Shown in pieces: positions 54,354-64,000 of a stretch of 64,000 bases of DNA. How positions within the stretch are numbered: position 1 is the first letter of the stretch; every line of letters starts with the position of its first letter. Below the pieces are notes generated by a model, which saw only the letters and a list, made by a program, of their open reading frames with translations, ran no database searches and had not been told where the DNA came from. This stretch comes from Isoetes taiwanensis (lineage: Eukaryota; Streptophyta; Lycopodiopsida; Isoetales; Isoetaceae): positions 310,001 to 374,000 of the forward strand of contig JAJEKV010000225.1 of NCBI GenBank assembly GCA_021234155.1. The letters are read 5' to 3'. A program made the translations under genes and the position numbers.

Positions 54354-54954
54354 GTCAAGCGTGAATTAAGCTTCCCAAACAATGGAGAATGGCCAATGGT
54401 CTACCGCTCACAACTGTTGGGATTAGTCTTCCGGAGAACTAAGCAGTAAGTCTAGCTTCCTCTTGATTCTTTCCAAAGGAATTGAATGGCCTTTCAACAC
54501 AAAGGCCAGTGAATTATTGTAACGTTCCTAACCGACATGCCCTTAACCAACTGGGCAAAACCGTCTAGGCGTTTATGAGTAGTCGCTTCTACCCATTTAT
54601 GCGGTGTCACCGGGGAACGCCTACGAGGCACATTCAAGGTTGAATACTCGGCGGTCTACCATGGGCCCGTTCTGATCTCTCCCACTAGAACTATGCTTGT
54701 CCTCGAGCATCCAAGCCTATACCAAGTCTTTGCAAATTACCCATGCATATAGGTACCCATGGAGACTCGAACTCGAGACCCTTTCGATACCAAGCTATGC
54801 GTTCCTAACCGACATGCCCTTAACCAAGCCGGGCAAAAACCGTCTAGGCGTTTATGAGTAGTCGCTTCTACCCATTTTTATGCGGTGTCACCGGGAACGC
54901 CCTACAGGCACATTCAAGGTTGAATACTCGGCGGTCTACCATGGGCCCGTTAAA
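54354..54954. repeat. Imperfect ~280-bp tandem repeat, possible LTR remnant
   Basis: A ~150-bp phrase (gttcctaaccgacatgccctta ... gcggtctaccatgggcccgtt) occurs at about 54522-54672 and 54805-54953. Between them lies GGAGACTCGAACTCGAGACC, whose complement resembles a tRNA-gene B box, next to another cgataccaa primer-site-like stretch. No coding. The second copy abuts the non-coding LTR element at 54955. Confidence 0.5.
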
Positions 54955-56616
54955 TAACGGACCTAGCAACCCTAGCACCAACATTGAGATGTAAGTAACG
55001 TTGCCATTATATAAGAGTGCATTTTCAAGGTAAAATAAATGATTATGTGCTAGGAATACATGCATGCAATGTGTCCATGCATGCGATTGTGTGCATGCAT
55101 GCATGCAAGGGCATTGCTAGGTTATATAAGTGCAACAATATTATTCTTGATTTCTTGGGGAAGGAGTTTTCCATGGGGAAAGAAGTCTTTTATGTGATGG
55201 TGAAGCATCGGAAGGAGATAGATTGCGGATGGATTGTTGAAGGAGCGAGTTGTGTGCGAGAGATCGGGGGGCGTTCTTTGGGAGCCTGGAGGAAGCAAAG
55301 CGGGATTCAGGTGGGGATCAAGCCTTACACACAGGGTTTTCTAGTGTTTGTATAGTTTGTGTTGATTTAATAATGATTGCTTTGAACATAGTATAAACTT
55401 GGAGTTAAATCATATGAGCATGGTCATGAATAGGCATGCATGGTTAATGGATAGCGAGCATATTAACCAATTCAATAAACTAGTTAGCAGGGTTATGGAA
55501 GCCACCGTCATTAAGGTTATAAGTAGTAATTTGAAGGAAGTTGATCTAGTTAAAAGTAATAAGATATTAGTGAAGATTGTATTTTGCTTAAGCAGGGCAT
55601 TGCATGTTGCATGGTAGAGATAGTAATGTTTATATGAGGATTTCCTTTGTTGCATGAGGTGTAAATTATGGAATTTCTAAGGTAAATTTGATATGGAAAT
55701 GTGCCTAGTTGATATTGGGTGGAATTCATAGTATTGTGATCTATGTGTAGTATAATTCTTTGATATAGACCTCGGGGCGGAGTCTAGGTGCGATGGTCTA
55801 GACTCGCGGTTATTACCTGAGTGCTATGTAATGGTATTATTTGAACATCGGGCGTTGGTGCCGTATGGTACAAGCGTCATGCTGATTAAGTGGTCCTCAA
55901 TCTTTGGCCTTAGCGTGGATGGGTGTGTACACTGCGTGGTTACCCGCCTCTATGTCCTTGGCCCGATCGGCCCGAGTTGACCTTGCTCGGACCAGGAGGA
56001 ATATTGGTTGCAATGTTGATGCTATGATTGCTTGGTTATTGTATATGTGTTTTTAATGTTGGAATTAACTTGCAATGGTCATGCTTGGTGTAATTATGCA
56101 TTGTGATTATGCTTGTTGGACTAAGTAACCTAGGTTGCAGGCGCAGGCTACGGTAAGGCTAAGTTATTGTTCTAAGTTAAGGCTTTGTAGTGATTGTTTT
56201 AAGATATATCCTAGATCCCCGATCCCCACTTAGTCCAGGTGTGACTAACCCCGTGGTTGATGGTGTAGCAGAGGTGTGAGATGCTCTAGGGAAAGTAGCC
56301 AAGCTTGGAGAGAGTAGAAGTGTGTGGATTGCTATTCAATAAACTTGATTATTATTACTATTATTATTATTATATATGGGCTTGAAGTTACAATTATTAA
56401 GCTCATTCATAGTGTCTTGAGGGATATTCTTTGAGTAATGGGCAAGTACATGTTTGGAACCTTAGAATATGTACAAAGATTAGATTCTTTACCTAAGTGT
56501 TATTGTTGCAGATGCATGAGTTAATTTCTTAAGTTTTTAAGCTTAAGTAGATCAATGGTCGAGATTGATGGGATCTCCGGTTACCATAAAGGTTAAGCGG
56601 CGGGCCAAAATCGTCA
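54955..56616 (+). repeat. 5' LTR
   Basis: Begins TAACGGACCTAGCAACC (not a canonical TG) and ends CGTCA. TATATAAG lies at 55008-55015, only about 54 bp from the start, so the U3 region is short if this is the promoter. Contains the alternating phrase gcatgcatgcatgcaa. A 73-codon open frame (55399-55617) recurs in the other LTR only because the LTR is duplicated. Confidence 0.85.
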
Positions 56617-56618
56617 GT

Positions 56619-56629
56619 TGGTATCGAGC
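56619..56629 (+). other. Primer-binding site
   Basis: TGGTATCGAGC two bases after the 5' LTR, a variant of the initiator Met-tRNA site common in gypsy-type elements. Confidence 0.7.
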
Positions 56630-58762
56630 ATAGTTGGATCCTTGGATGTATGATGGCGAAGTCTAGATTCAAGTTGAAATTGTTGGATTATGCTAATAGT
56701 ATTATGTGGAGATGATGGCCTCAGAGGAGGCGTGACAAATTGTTTTATGAAGGTATGTGAAATTGATTACATGGTATTTCTATAATCTTGGTTGATTTTC
56801 TATCCTGCAAAGCAGATAAGCTAGAAAAATGTACTTCATCAAGGGGCTAACTTTGATTTAGGGTTGCCAATGTGCGCATAGCATGGAAGTGATGCTTGAG
56901 GGAGATTAAGTTTACGGTGTGCGTTTCACTTTGGTAACCACTTCTTATAGTGTAGATGTGATCTCATAGTAGTATACTCTGGTGGCAAGAAAATTTGGAA
57001 TAAGCAGTGCATGATATATAATGCCTATGATATTCAGGGAAGGTTCATCTCACCATATCGGATGAATAAGATTCTTGATGTGATGTTAGGTGCATCCTTT
57101 TGAAGCTAAAAATTGAGAAAAACGAGGTGACATCTATATATTGCTATCCAGTGGTGAAATAACAATAAGTTGCTAAGTTGATAGCATTCAGGCTATGGTG
57201 GGATAAGGTTACAACACGGTGGTTGTAAGACAAGTTTTGAGAATGCTTAGATATGCTTATAAAATAAGATTGGCGTGATAGTCAGATTGAAGCTCATGTG
57301 TAAATAGCAGATGTGTGACATAGAAGGAAATGTCATGATTACATCATGGTCCTACTTGAGATCTATAAAGTTGTTGGCCTTAGGGTTATGGCTAGAATAG
57401 TCGGTGATAGCCTTGAAAAAGTTCTTGGCCTTGAAAAAAACTTCTTGAAGTATAAAAGCGCTTAATGGAACAAAGTGGTCAGGTTACGCATTTATATTTA
57501 GAGAATGATATACATTTAAATTATGGCAGATTGAAGAATTGATTGGCCAAGATTGAACAATGTTATCTATCTTATGGATAAGGAAGAAGAAGATGATGAA
57601 TAGAGGAATAACATATTTAATCGTGGTAGTAGGTGAACCATGAAATTGAGCGAAAGAGTTGTCGGATAAAGGCCGGACATGAGATAAAGGCAGGAGGGAA
57701 TGTATAGACATGGGGAAGTGCCATTTTGAAAATCTTAGAACGTAACAAAAGAGTTGTAAGCACATCTAGTAATGGTGCTTCCATGTATTGTAATTATTTG
57801 GCATGCTAGAAGTGATTGTAAATTAATGGAGGGATGGTGATTGCATTACTTGATTAAGGATACAGTCAAAGGATTGAAGTTGTGAACGAAATACATGAAG
57901 TAAGAGCTTCATTGAAATTAACGGCAATTGATGCCTATAAAATCTTGTTGAAAGACTAACCAGTGTGATGGGGTAATATGTATGGAAGTAGGCTAAATAT
58001 AGAGGCCAAGTGTATAGCCTAGGATACTTCAATGTCATTGGATGAACTCGTAGAGGAATTCTCTGTACCATGGGTTATAATTCTTATGGGATCCCTTGTA
58101 TCAACTAAAGTATGTTACCTAGCTATAAGATACCCAGACTGGGGGGACTTGATTATGTATTTTGCTTGTTACTTTTTGGATTTGGCCACCCAAGAAGTCT
58201 CGAGAGATTACATATCTAGTTTGACCTGAGTATCTCTTTGGAATGGTGGGTTTTTTTTTTTCTATGGCACGTACCTTCTTTATGAAAAGTTGCGTTAACT
58301 GCATTATGTTTATTATATTGAATTGGATATGTAGTATACTCATAATATTTGAGTTAGTTCTAGACTTGGCGGTATGTTAAATTGAATCTTAGAAGGGTCC
58401 TGCATTGGAGCTATCTAATATGTATCTTTCCTTTAGCTTAAATTACTTGTATGAAGCTAGCTTTGAATTTTCAAGTTTGGAGATGCATCATCTTGGATTG
58501 GAAGGCTAAGCAATTGTGTTTGACAAGGATGGGTCAGTTCTAAGGGACAAAATTGTATTCATTTGGGAGTATGTTGAATTGAGGATTAAGATGTGGAGGC
58601 ATAAAGGGAAGAGACCCGAGGAATTAAGGAGGCAGACTATAAAAAAAAAAAATTTAGATCAATGGTTGAGTTTGTTCCAATGAAGATGTCACAAAGGGAG
58701 ATACAAACTAGATTTTCATGAGTGCTCTAAGATGCACCCATGAGGACATGGGTTGAATTTTT
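56630..58762 (+). other. LARD interior without coding capacity
   Basis: AT-rich, with stops in all frames. The longest frames (57484-57765 minus, 57823-58071 minus) have no domain. The phrase GAGATGATGGCCTCAGAGGAGG near 56712 recurs at 40331 in a related fragment. Confidence 0.6.
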
Positions 58763-58773
58763 GGAGGAGGAGA
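58763..58773 (+). other. Polypurine tract
   Basis: GGAGGAGGAGA immediately before the 3' LTR. Confidence 0.8.
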
Positions 58774-60434
58774 TAACGGACCTAGCAACCTAGCACCAAC
58801 ATTGAGATGTAAGTAACGTTGCCATTATATAAGAGTGCATTTTCAAGGTAAAATAAATGATTATGTGCTAGGAATACATGCATGCAATGTGTCCATGCAT
58901 GCAGTGTGTGCATGCATGCATGCAAGGGCATTGCTAGGTTATATAAGTGCAACAATATTATTCTTGATTTCTTGGGGGGAAGGAGTTTTCCATGGGGAAA
59001 GAAGTCTTTTATGTGATGGTGAAGCATTCGGAAGGAGATAGATTGCAGATGGATTGTTGAAGGAGCGAGTTGTGTCACGGAGATGCGGGGGCGTTCTTTG
59101 GGGAGCCTGAGAGGAAGCAAAGCGGGATTCGGTGGGGATCAAGCCTTACACCTGGGGTTTTCTAGTGTTTGTATAGCTGTGTTGATTTAATAATGATTGC
59201 TTTGAACATAGTATAAACTTGGAGTTAAATCATATGAGCATGGTCATGAATAGGCATGCATGGTTAATGGATAGCGAGCATATTAACCAATTCAATAAAC
59301 TAGTTAGCAGGGTTATGGAAGCCACCGTCATTAAGGTTATAAGTAGTAATTTGAAGGAAGTTGATCTAGTTAAAAGTAATAAGATATTAGTGAAGGTTGT
59401 ATTTTGCTTAAGCACCGGGCATTGCATGTTGCATGGTAGAGATAGTAATGTTTATATGAGGATTTCCTTTGTTGCATGAGGTGTAAATTATGGAATTTCT
59501 AAGGTAAATTTGATATGGAAATGTGCCTAGTTGATATTGGGTGGAATTCATAGTATTGTGATCTATGTGTAGTATAATTCTTTGATATAGACCTCTGGGG
59601 CCGGAGTCTAGGTGCGATGGTCTAGACTCGCGGTTATTGCACAGTGCTATGTAATGGTATTATTTGAACATCGGGCGTTGGTACCGTATGGTACAACGTC
59701 ATGCTGATTAAGTGGTCCTCCAATCTTTGGGCCTTGGCGTGGATGGGTGTGTACACGTGGTTACCCCGCCTCTATGTCACTGGCCTGATCAGCCGAGTTG
59801 ACCTTGCTCAGACCCAGAGGAATATTGGTTGCAATGTTGATGCTATGATTGCTTGGTTATTGTATATGTGTTTTTAATGTTGGAATTAAGTTGCAATGGT
59901 CATGCTTGGTGTAATTATGCATTGTGATTATGCTTGTTGGACTAAGTAACCTAGGTTGCGAGGCGAGGGCTACGGTAAGGCTAAGTTATTGTTCTAAGTT
60001 AAGGCTTTGTGGTGATTGTTTTAAGATATATCCTAGATCCCCGATCCCCACTTAGTCCAGGTGTGACTAACCCCGTGGTTGATGGTGTGCTGCGAGAGGT
60101 GTGAGATGCTCGGGAAAGTAGCCAAGCCTGAGGGCGAGTAGAAGTGTGTGGATTGCTATTCAATAAACTTGATTATTATTACTATTATTATTATTATATA
60201 TGGGCTTGAAGTTACAATTATTAAGCTCATTCATAGTGTGCAGGGATATTGCTGAGTAATGGGCAAGTACATGTTTGGAACCTTAGAATATGTACAAAGA
60301 TTAGATTCTTTACCTAAGTGTTATTGTTGCAGATGCATGAGTTAATTTCTTAAGTTTTTAAGCTTAAGTAGATCCAATGGTCGAGATTGATGGGATCTCC
60401 AGTTACCATAAAGGTTAACTGGCCAGGCCCGTCA
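58774..60434 (+). repeat. 3' LTR
   Basis: Collinear copy of 54955-56616 with TATATAAG at 58826-58833. Differences are scattered single-base indels and a few substitutions. Confidence 0.85.
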
Positions 60435-61114
60435 CAATTATCTCCCTGAGATAATTCCTATGGTGGAAGCATCAATCTTGTACCAATTGCCAATACTGCA
60501 ATCAAACAAACAGGAGTCTTGTATCTCAAATACAAGAGACTATTGCTTGCGATTTTTACAAGCAATCAGCCCCAGAATTCCTTCTGCTATCAAGCCACCA
60601 CCCAAGTGCTTCAGAGGCCAAAACTGTGCTGAAAGGGATCAAATTTTGCTGGAGGATATCAAGAATTCCCTTGTCTGGTCTGTAACAGAGCTAGAGAAAA
60701 TTGGATGCCTTCACAATCCATGGATCTCCTCTACTACCAATTTCCAGGCCTTAAATAAGACCGAAACCCCCTCTTGCATGCTTTCTCATTCAATTTTGAG
60801 CCTATCCAGGTGCTTAACATGCCTTGGCATGCGAAATCTGCGAACAGATCGAACCTGTTGTTAATCAATATGATATCAGAGATTCCAGAAAGCTTCGAGC
60901 TTTTCTTGGCTTTTTTCCTTATTGGTTTAATCTAAGCCAACCACAAGGCGCCACTTAGCCCCTCTAACATTAATATTAATGTTTCAAGAAATCCCATCGA
61001 TCCGAGCCATCGGATCGAGATTCTAGAGAGGGCAAGCATGCATCTCTCGCACGCATGCATTGCATGCTTTCTTCGCTATATTAGGCGAGGTTCTTCATCA
61101 ACATCTCATCGGCG
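60435..61114 (+). other. Unassigned region with a 134-codon ORF
   Basis: 60460-60864 is open from an ATG (MVEASILYQLPILQSNK ... LRTDRTCC). It has several Cys residues but no recognised domain and average-looking composition; it may be chance or a remnant. Downstream, 61035-61085 has gcatgcat phrases and CTATATTAGG, which would suit a plant promoter, but no gene follows that I can support. Confidence 0.25.
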
Positions 61115-61675
61115 TCAGCAGTACCTTATTCTCTATGCTTTGAAATCCACCCTTTCCCCCTTAATTGTTTAATATATTTGTCGCCTGACACGCGTGACCA
61201 ACCCCTCTATTTGACGAGGTTTTTCTTTTGTTGTCGCGTGGCACGCGTGATCAGCTCCTCCACTTTGAGAGATTTGTGTCTTCACATTTGTTGTAGTGTT
61301 GGTGATGTGCAGGTATAGGTTGGCAAGCGACAACAGCTTCAACTTCTCCATTCGTGGATGTTTTGGGAGCAATTTTTCAGTCTTATGTTTGTCCAAGCCC
61401 CTTGCCGAAGACTTATCACTAGGGTTTTTCCTCGAAAACCTGAAAGGGCGGGGATTTTTAATCCCGGTGATAAGCTTTCAGCAGGTACACAAACCAAACA
61501 TCTATTAGCATTGTATTTTTTGGGGTCCAAGTTATATAATTGGACAATCGCTTTATTTTTTTGTGGGTAGTTTGCATGTGTACGGCTACCCACTATCTAC
61601 TATTATAGAAATTCTACTGAGATGAATGAGAAGCCTATGTATCCTCTTCTCTCTCAGCAGTACCTTATTCTCTAT
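61115..61675. repeat. Segment bounded by a 22-bp direct repeat
   Basis: TCAGCAGTACCTTATTCTCTAT occurs perfectly at 61115-61136 and 61654-61675. The 517 bp between them contain an imperfect repeat (tgtcgcctgacacgcgtgaccaaccc / gtcgcgtggcacgcgtgatcagctcc, about 61180 and 61233). Either a target duplication of an unrecognised insert or a local duplication. Confidence 0.5.
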
Positions 61676-61949
61676 TCTTTACAACCATGCAGGGGAGGGG
61701 CTTCTCCTTGCTTGGATTGACCAATTTGGCATTTCTTTCATGCTGTTGCTTCTTTGGTCATAACCCTTTGACCTTTCGCCCTCGATCCCATTTTTGATAA
61801 GGAAGTTCTCTTCTATTCGGGAGGTTTTTGTCATTTTCATGCAAGCCCCATTCTAGAATCATAGTTAATGTTTATTTCATAATCATAAAAAATCTGGCCT
61901 CTAAGGCCAACTTTGGCTAACCCTGATATGTTCCTATAGCCCAACTATG

Positions 61950-63320
61950 GGCTTATGGTCCACCATAGAGAAACTATGCCCCCCCGGCATGCTATCGGTG
62001 GTATTGCCGTGTTCATGGAATGCCATCAGGAGTTCATTATCAGTCGTACCTCTGGAAGCACCTGTAACATCCAGGGCCTAAATCCTGTTTGTGTGAGGGC
62101 CCGTACCTTTGCTTCCTCCACCCATATAGTCAATTGTTGCTTGAGAATGTCAGCCAGCAGTTTTGCAAACAATGAACTAACCATGATTGTTTGGTAATTG
62201 GATGGGCAGTGAAGGTCACCAGGCTTGTAGATGGGAACAACCCTGCTAGTGGTCCACCGTGGGAGAAAGCATTGTAACGCCCTGTTGAACAATGTAGCTA
62301 GGATGGGCACTATGGGTGGCCCTCCATTTGAGCAGCTCTACTTGCATGTTGTTTAAGTTTGCTACCTTTCCATTGGCAAGATGCTCTAAGCTTTGTGACC
62401 TCAACCTCTGTAATTTCTAGTGCTGAGCACATCTATATAGGTACTGCTGCTCAAACTTCTAGAAGATCATAAAACTGCTGCAAGTATTGTGCCCACAACT
62501 TAGAAGTGACATTCCCCGTATGCTGTAGATGCTTCCTTAGTACCTTTCACCAGAAGGTCATGGGATGACAGTCTAGGAGATAGAACATTATCCTTTGATG
62601 CTTTAAAATATACATGGCTTTCTTTTCCTTGAGAAAAGTGCGGTACTGACTGATCGCATATGGAGGCAAAGCGGGACCAGTGACCTGTCGAATCTAGCAT
62701 TTAAGTTCTTTACATTCACATCAAACCATTGGTTACGAGGGAAGATTGTTGCTCTTGAAGTACTTCATGGGCAGCTTCTCCGAAAGCATCTCTCGGCAGC
62801 AACCATAAGCACATCAACCAATTGGCCAGTCTGTTGTTGTAGCGTGGGAAGCTGCAGAATTCCAGCTGGATCATATGTGAGCATCTGGACATAAGCCTCT
62901 ACATGGTCATAATCCAAGCGCAGCTGAGGCATGCGAGGAGTTTTAGCACAGGGGATCCAAACAGTCTGCCAAGCCAGCTACAGGAAAAGTGGTTGGCAGT
63001 CTGGGTCCACTTCTTCGTCCTTACTGTATGTTCCAACGGGAAGGTTGTAAACTAGGTGCATATCCCGCTCAGTTATGAGCACATAAGCCACAACACTGGA
63101 GCCGCGCCCCTGGTTCTCCTGCCTACAAGTGTAGCTGGCAGAGGATGGCCATTGCGCTAAAGCATTGCAAATAACCAAGTAAAAGATGTTGTACATCTTT
63201 AGCAATTGTCTACCATAGTGCATGACCAGATGCGATCTTTCATCCGACGCCCCTGGCCAAGCAGTCTCTATATTTTCAAAATTATCAAATGCCCTATGCC
63301 ATTTATATGATCCCAAATTT
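61950..63320 (-). pseudogene. LINE fragment: endonuclease end and start of RT
   Basis: Minus strand, from high to low coordinate. 63316-62978 holds the end of an APE-type endonuclease (GRQLLKMYNIFYLVICNA, then SSVVAYVLITERDMHLVYNL). About 62750-62450 has the spacer with LWAQYLQQFYDLLE. 62310-62026 has RT motifs FLPRWTTSRVVPIYKPGD, NYQTIMVSSLFAKLLADIL and a GFRP box. It ends before the YxDD motif. Several frameshifts. It belongs to a different LINE clade from the element at 45 kb (linker and RT block 2 differ). Confidence 0.7.
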
Positions 63321-63758
63321 ATATACCTCCACCAATTCTTCGGATGCCGCTGATTCTGGATGTCAAAATGGAGCTGCTTATTCCCAAAAGAAAGCCACGA
63401 AAGATGTAACAGCCGCTGCTATGCAACAATAAAAGCATGCAGGCACTCTGCGAATTCGCCCCTCCTCTTATTCTAAAGATTCTAAACCTTGGAGCCAGCA
63501 CTTTGCATGATCTACAAACATGAGAGATCTACGGCAACTCAGGGGTATGCGGTGAAATTCATTAATACATATGAGTATATTGTAGTTTTTCCCACGGAAA
63601 TATAGAGGTATTTTCATAAATACATAAAAATACAAGGGCATATTTTTATTTTCATTTTTATTTTTCAAAAAGAAAAATTGATACCAAAAGAAAAACCTTG
63701 GCTAACTTTCTCCTTTGCATTTTTTGTAACTTCTCCAATTTTCCTTTTGGCCCCTCTT
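63321..63758. other. No supported gene
   Basis: Short minus-strand frames without recognised features. 63650-63670 is A/T-rich low-complexity sequence. Confidence 0.4.
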
Positions 63759-64000
63759 TCATTTCTCCTGCATGTTTTGTATCTGTTTAGCCCCCTCTTT
63801 CATTTCTTTTGCACATTCCATGACTTCCCCATCTTTCTGTTTAGCTTCCTCTTTCATCTCTTTAACGTCTTCCTTGGCCAAACCTGCCTTTCCCTTGACA
63901 GCATCCGGACCAATTACCTGGACGATCATGGTCGATTCGGTATTTGCCAAAGCTGTTCGGCATTCTCGGCAGCGGTTGACCCCCGGGCGAGCGGCGGCGG
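63759..64000 (-). CDS. C-terminal part of an unknown ORF (continues past window)
   Basis: The minus-strand frame is open from the window edge to the stop at 63759. It begins within a segment with CRECRTALANTES and then a charged, Lys/Glu-rich helical stretch, KEDVKEMKEEAKQKDGEVME, with the near-repeat CAKEMKEGAKQ. The repeated K-E-M-K-E-(E/G)-A-K pattern is 19 residues apart and could be a coiled coil or LEA-like helix. Start, length and identity are unknown; it could be the first ORF of the LINE fragment just downstream on this strand. Confidence 0.35.
   Translation of the reverse strand, partial: AAARPGVNRCRECRTALANTESTMIVQVIGPDAVKGKAGLAKEDVKEMKEEAKQKDGEVMECAKEMKEGAKQIQNMQEK

Larger units (their letters stand above)
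54955..60434 (+). mobile_element. Non-coding LTR element (LARD-type)
   Basis: Two nearly identical direct repeats (54955-56616 and 58774-60434) flank 2.16 kb with a primer-binding site just inside the left copy and a polypurine tract just before the right copy, so orientation is plus. The interior has no gag or pol motif on either strand. Size (5.5 kb) and lack of coding fit a large retrotransposon derivative mobilised in trans. LTRs differ mainly by small indels in G/C runs plus a few substitutions, suggesting recent insertion. No clear target duplication seen. Confidence 0.85.

Noticed and set aside
54762-54800. Possible tRNA-derived SINE (B-box-like GAGTTCGAGTCTCC on the minus strand)
   Set aside because: No A box at the right spacing and no tail. 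It sits next to a primer-site-like sequence and is more likely LTR-element sequence.
1-64000. CRISPR arrays, bacterial operons, tRNA or rRNA genes
   Set aside because: The repeat arrays have no unique spacers of constant size, and no tRNA cloverleaf or rRNA core sequence was recognised. The region is eukaryotic repeats.

Overview
The window looks like a repeat-rich land-plant nuclear region, with no convincing intact single-copy host gene. Several plant-type transposon classes support this: Copia pol pieces, an L1-type LINE with a plant-style first ORF and a zf-RVT-like tail, CACTA, hAT and MULE-like remnants, and a non-coding LTR element with a Met-tRNA-like primer site. The repeat styles and the unfamiliar transposase-like family at 35-38 kb would fit a large-genome seed-free plant such as a fern, but that is a guess.

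Layout. 1-4.5 kb: one arm of a foldback element, a T-rich CACTA-like subterminal zone and a large 19-bp minisatellite. 5.1-5.6 kb: a Copia integrase remnant (minus). 5.8-8.6 kb: a small spliced pseudogene whose second intron holds a 5'-truncated LINE with target-site duplications. 10-12.5 kb: a decayed MULE-like gene with a SWIM zinc finger. 12.9-29.2 kb: a Copia element broken in two. Its 3' half (LTR, RNase H, RT tail) is on the minus strand at 12.9-14.3 kb. Its RT front half is on the plus strand at 17.9-29.2 kb and is itself split by a hAT element (8-bp TSD), which holds a 9.9-kb CACTA element (3-bp TSD). The two Copia halves are cut at the same codon, and each cut abuts the terminus CACTATAACCCC. 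Re-inverting 14311-29249 rejoins them in frame.

29.3-34.5 kb: a 1.9-kb foldback element with about 600-bp arms, then a second copy of the 1-3.9 kb block. 34.5-38.3 kb: a perfect 38-bp hairpin followed by a frameshifted gene with a DDE-like pattern that I recall as the DUF7869 type. 39.6-45.0 kb: LINE, LTR and retroelement remnants.

45.0-53.9 kb: a full-length L1-type LINE with a 13-bp target-site duplication and a poly(A) tail, and the most unusual object here. Before the endonuclease-RT ORF it carries three tandem paralogous small ORFs, a gag-like ORF with a CCHC knuckle, a 50-codon ORF and another unknown ORF. From the third small ORF onward they are packed almost like a bacterial operon, with gaps of 11, 22, -4 and 4 nt. 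54.3-60.4 kb: retroelement fragments and a 5.5-kb LTR element without coding capacity. 60.4-64 kb: unassigned sequence, a minus-strand LINE fragment and the edge of an unknown ORF.

Most coding regions are pseudogenes. Many breaks are single-base indels, some in G/C runs, so some may be sequence errors. Product calls rest on motif recognition by eye.
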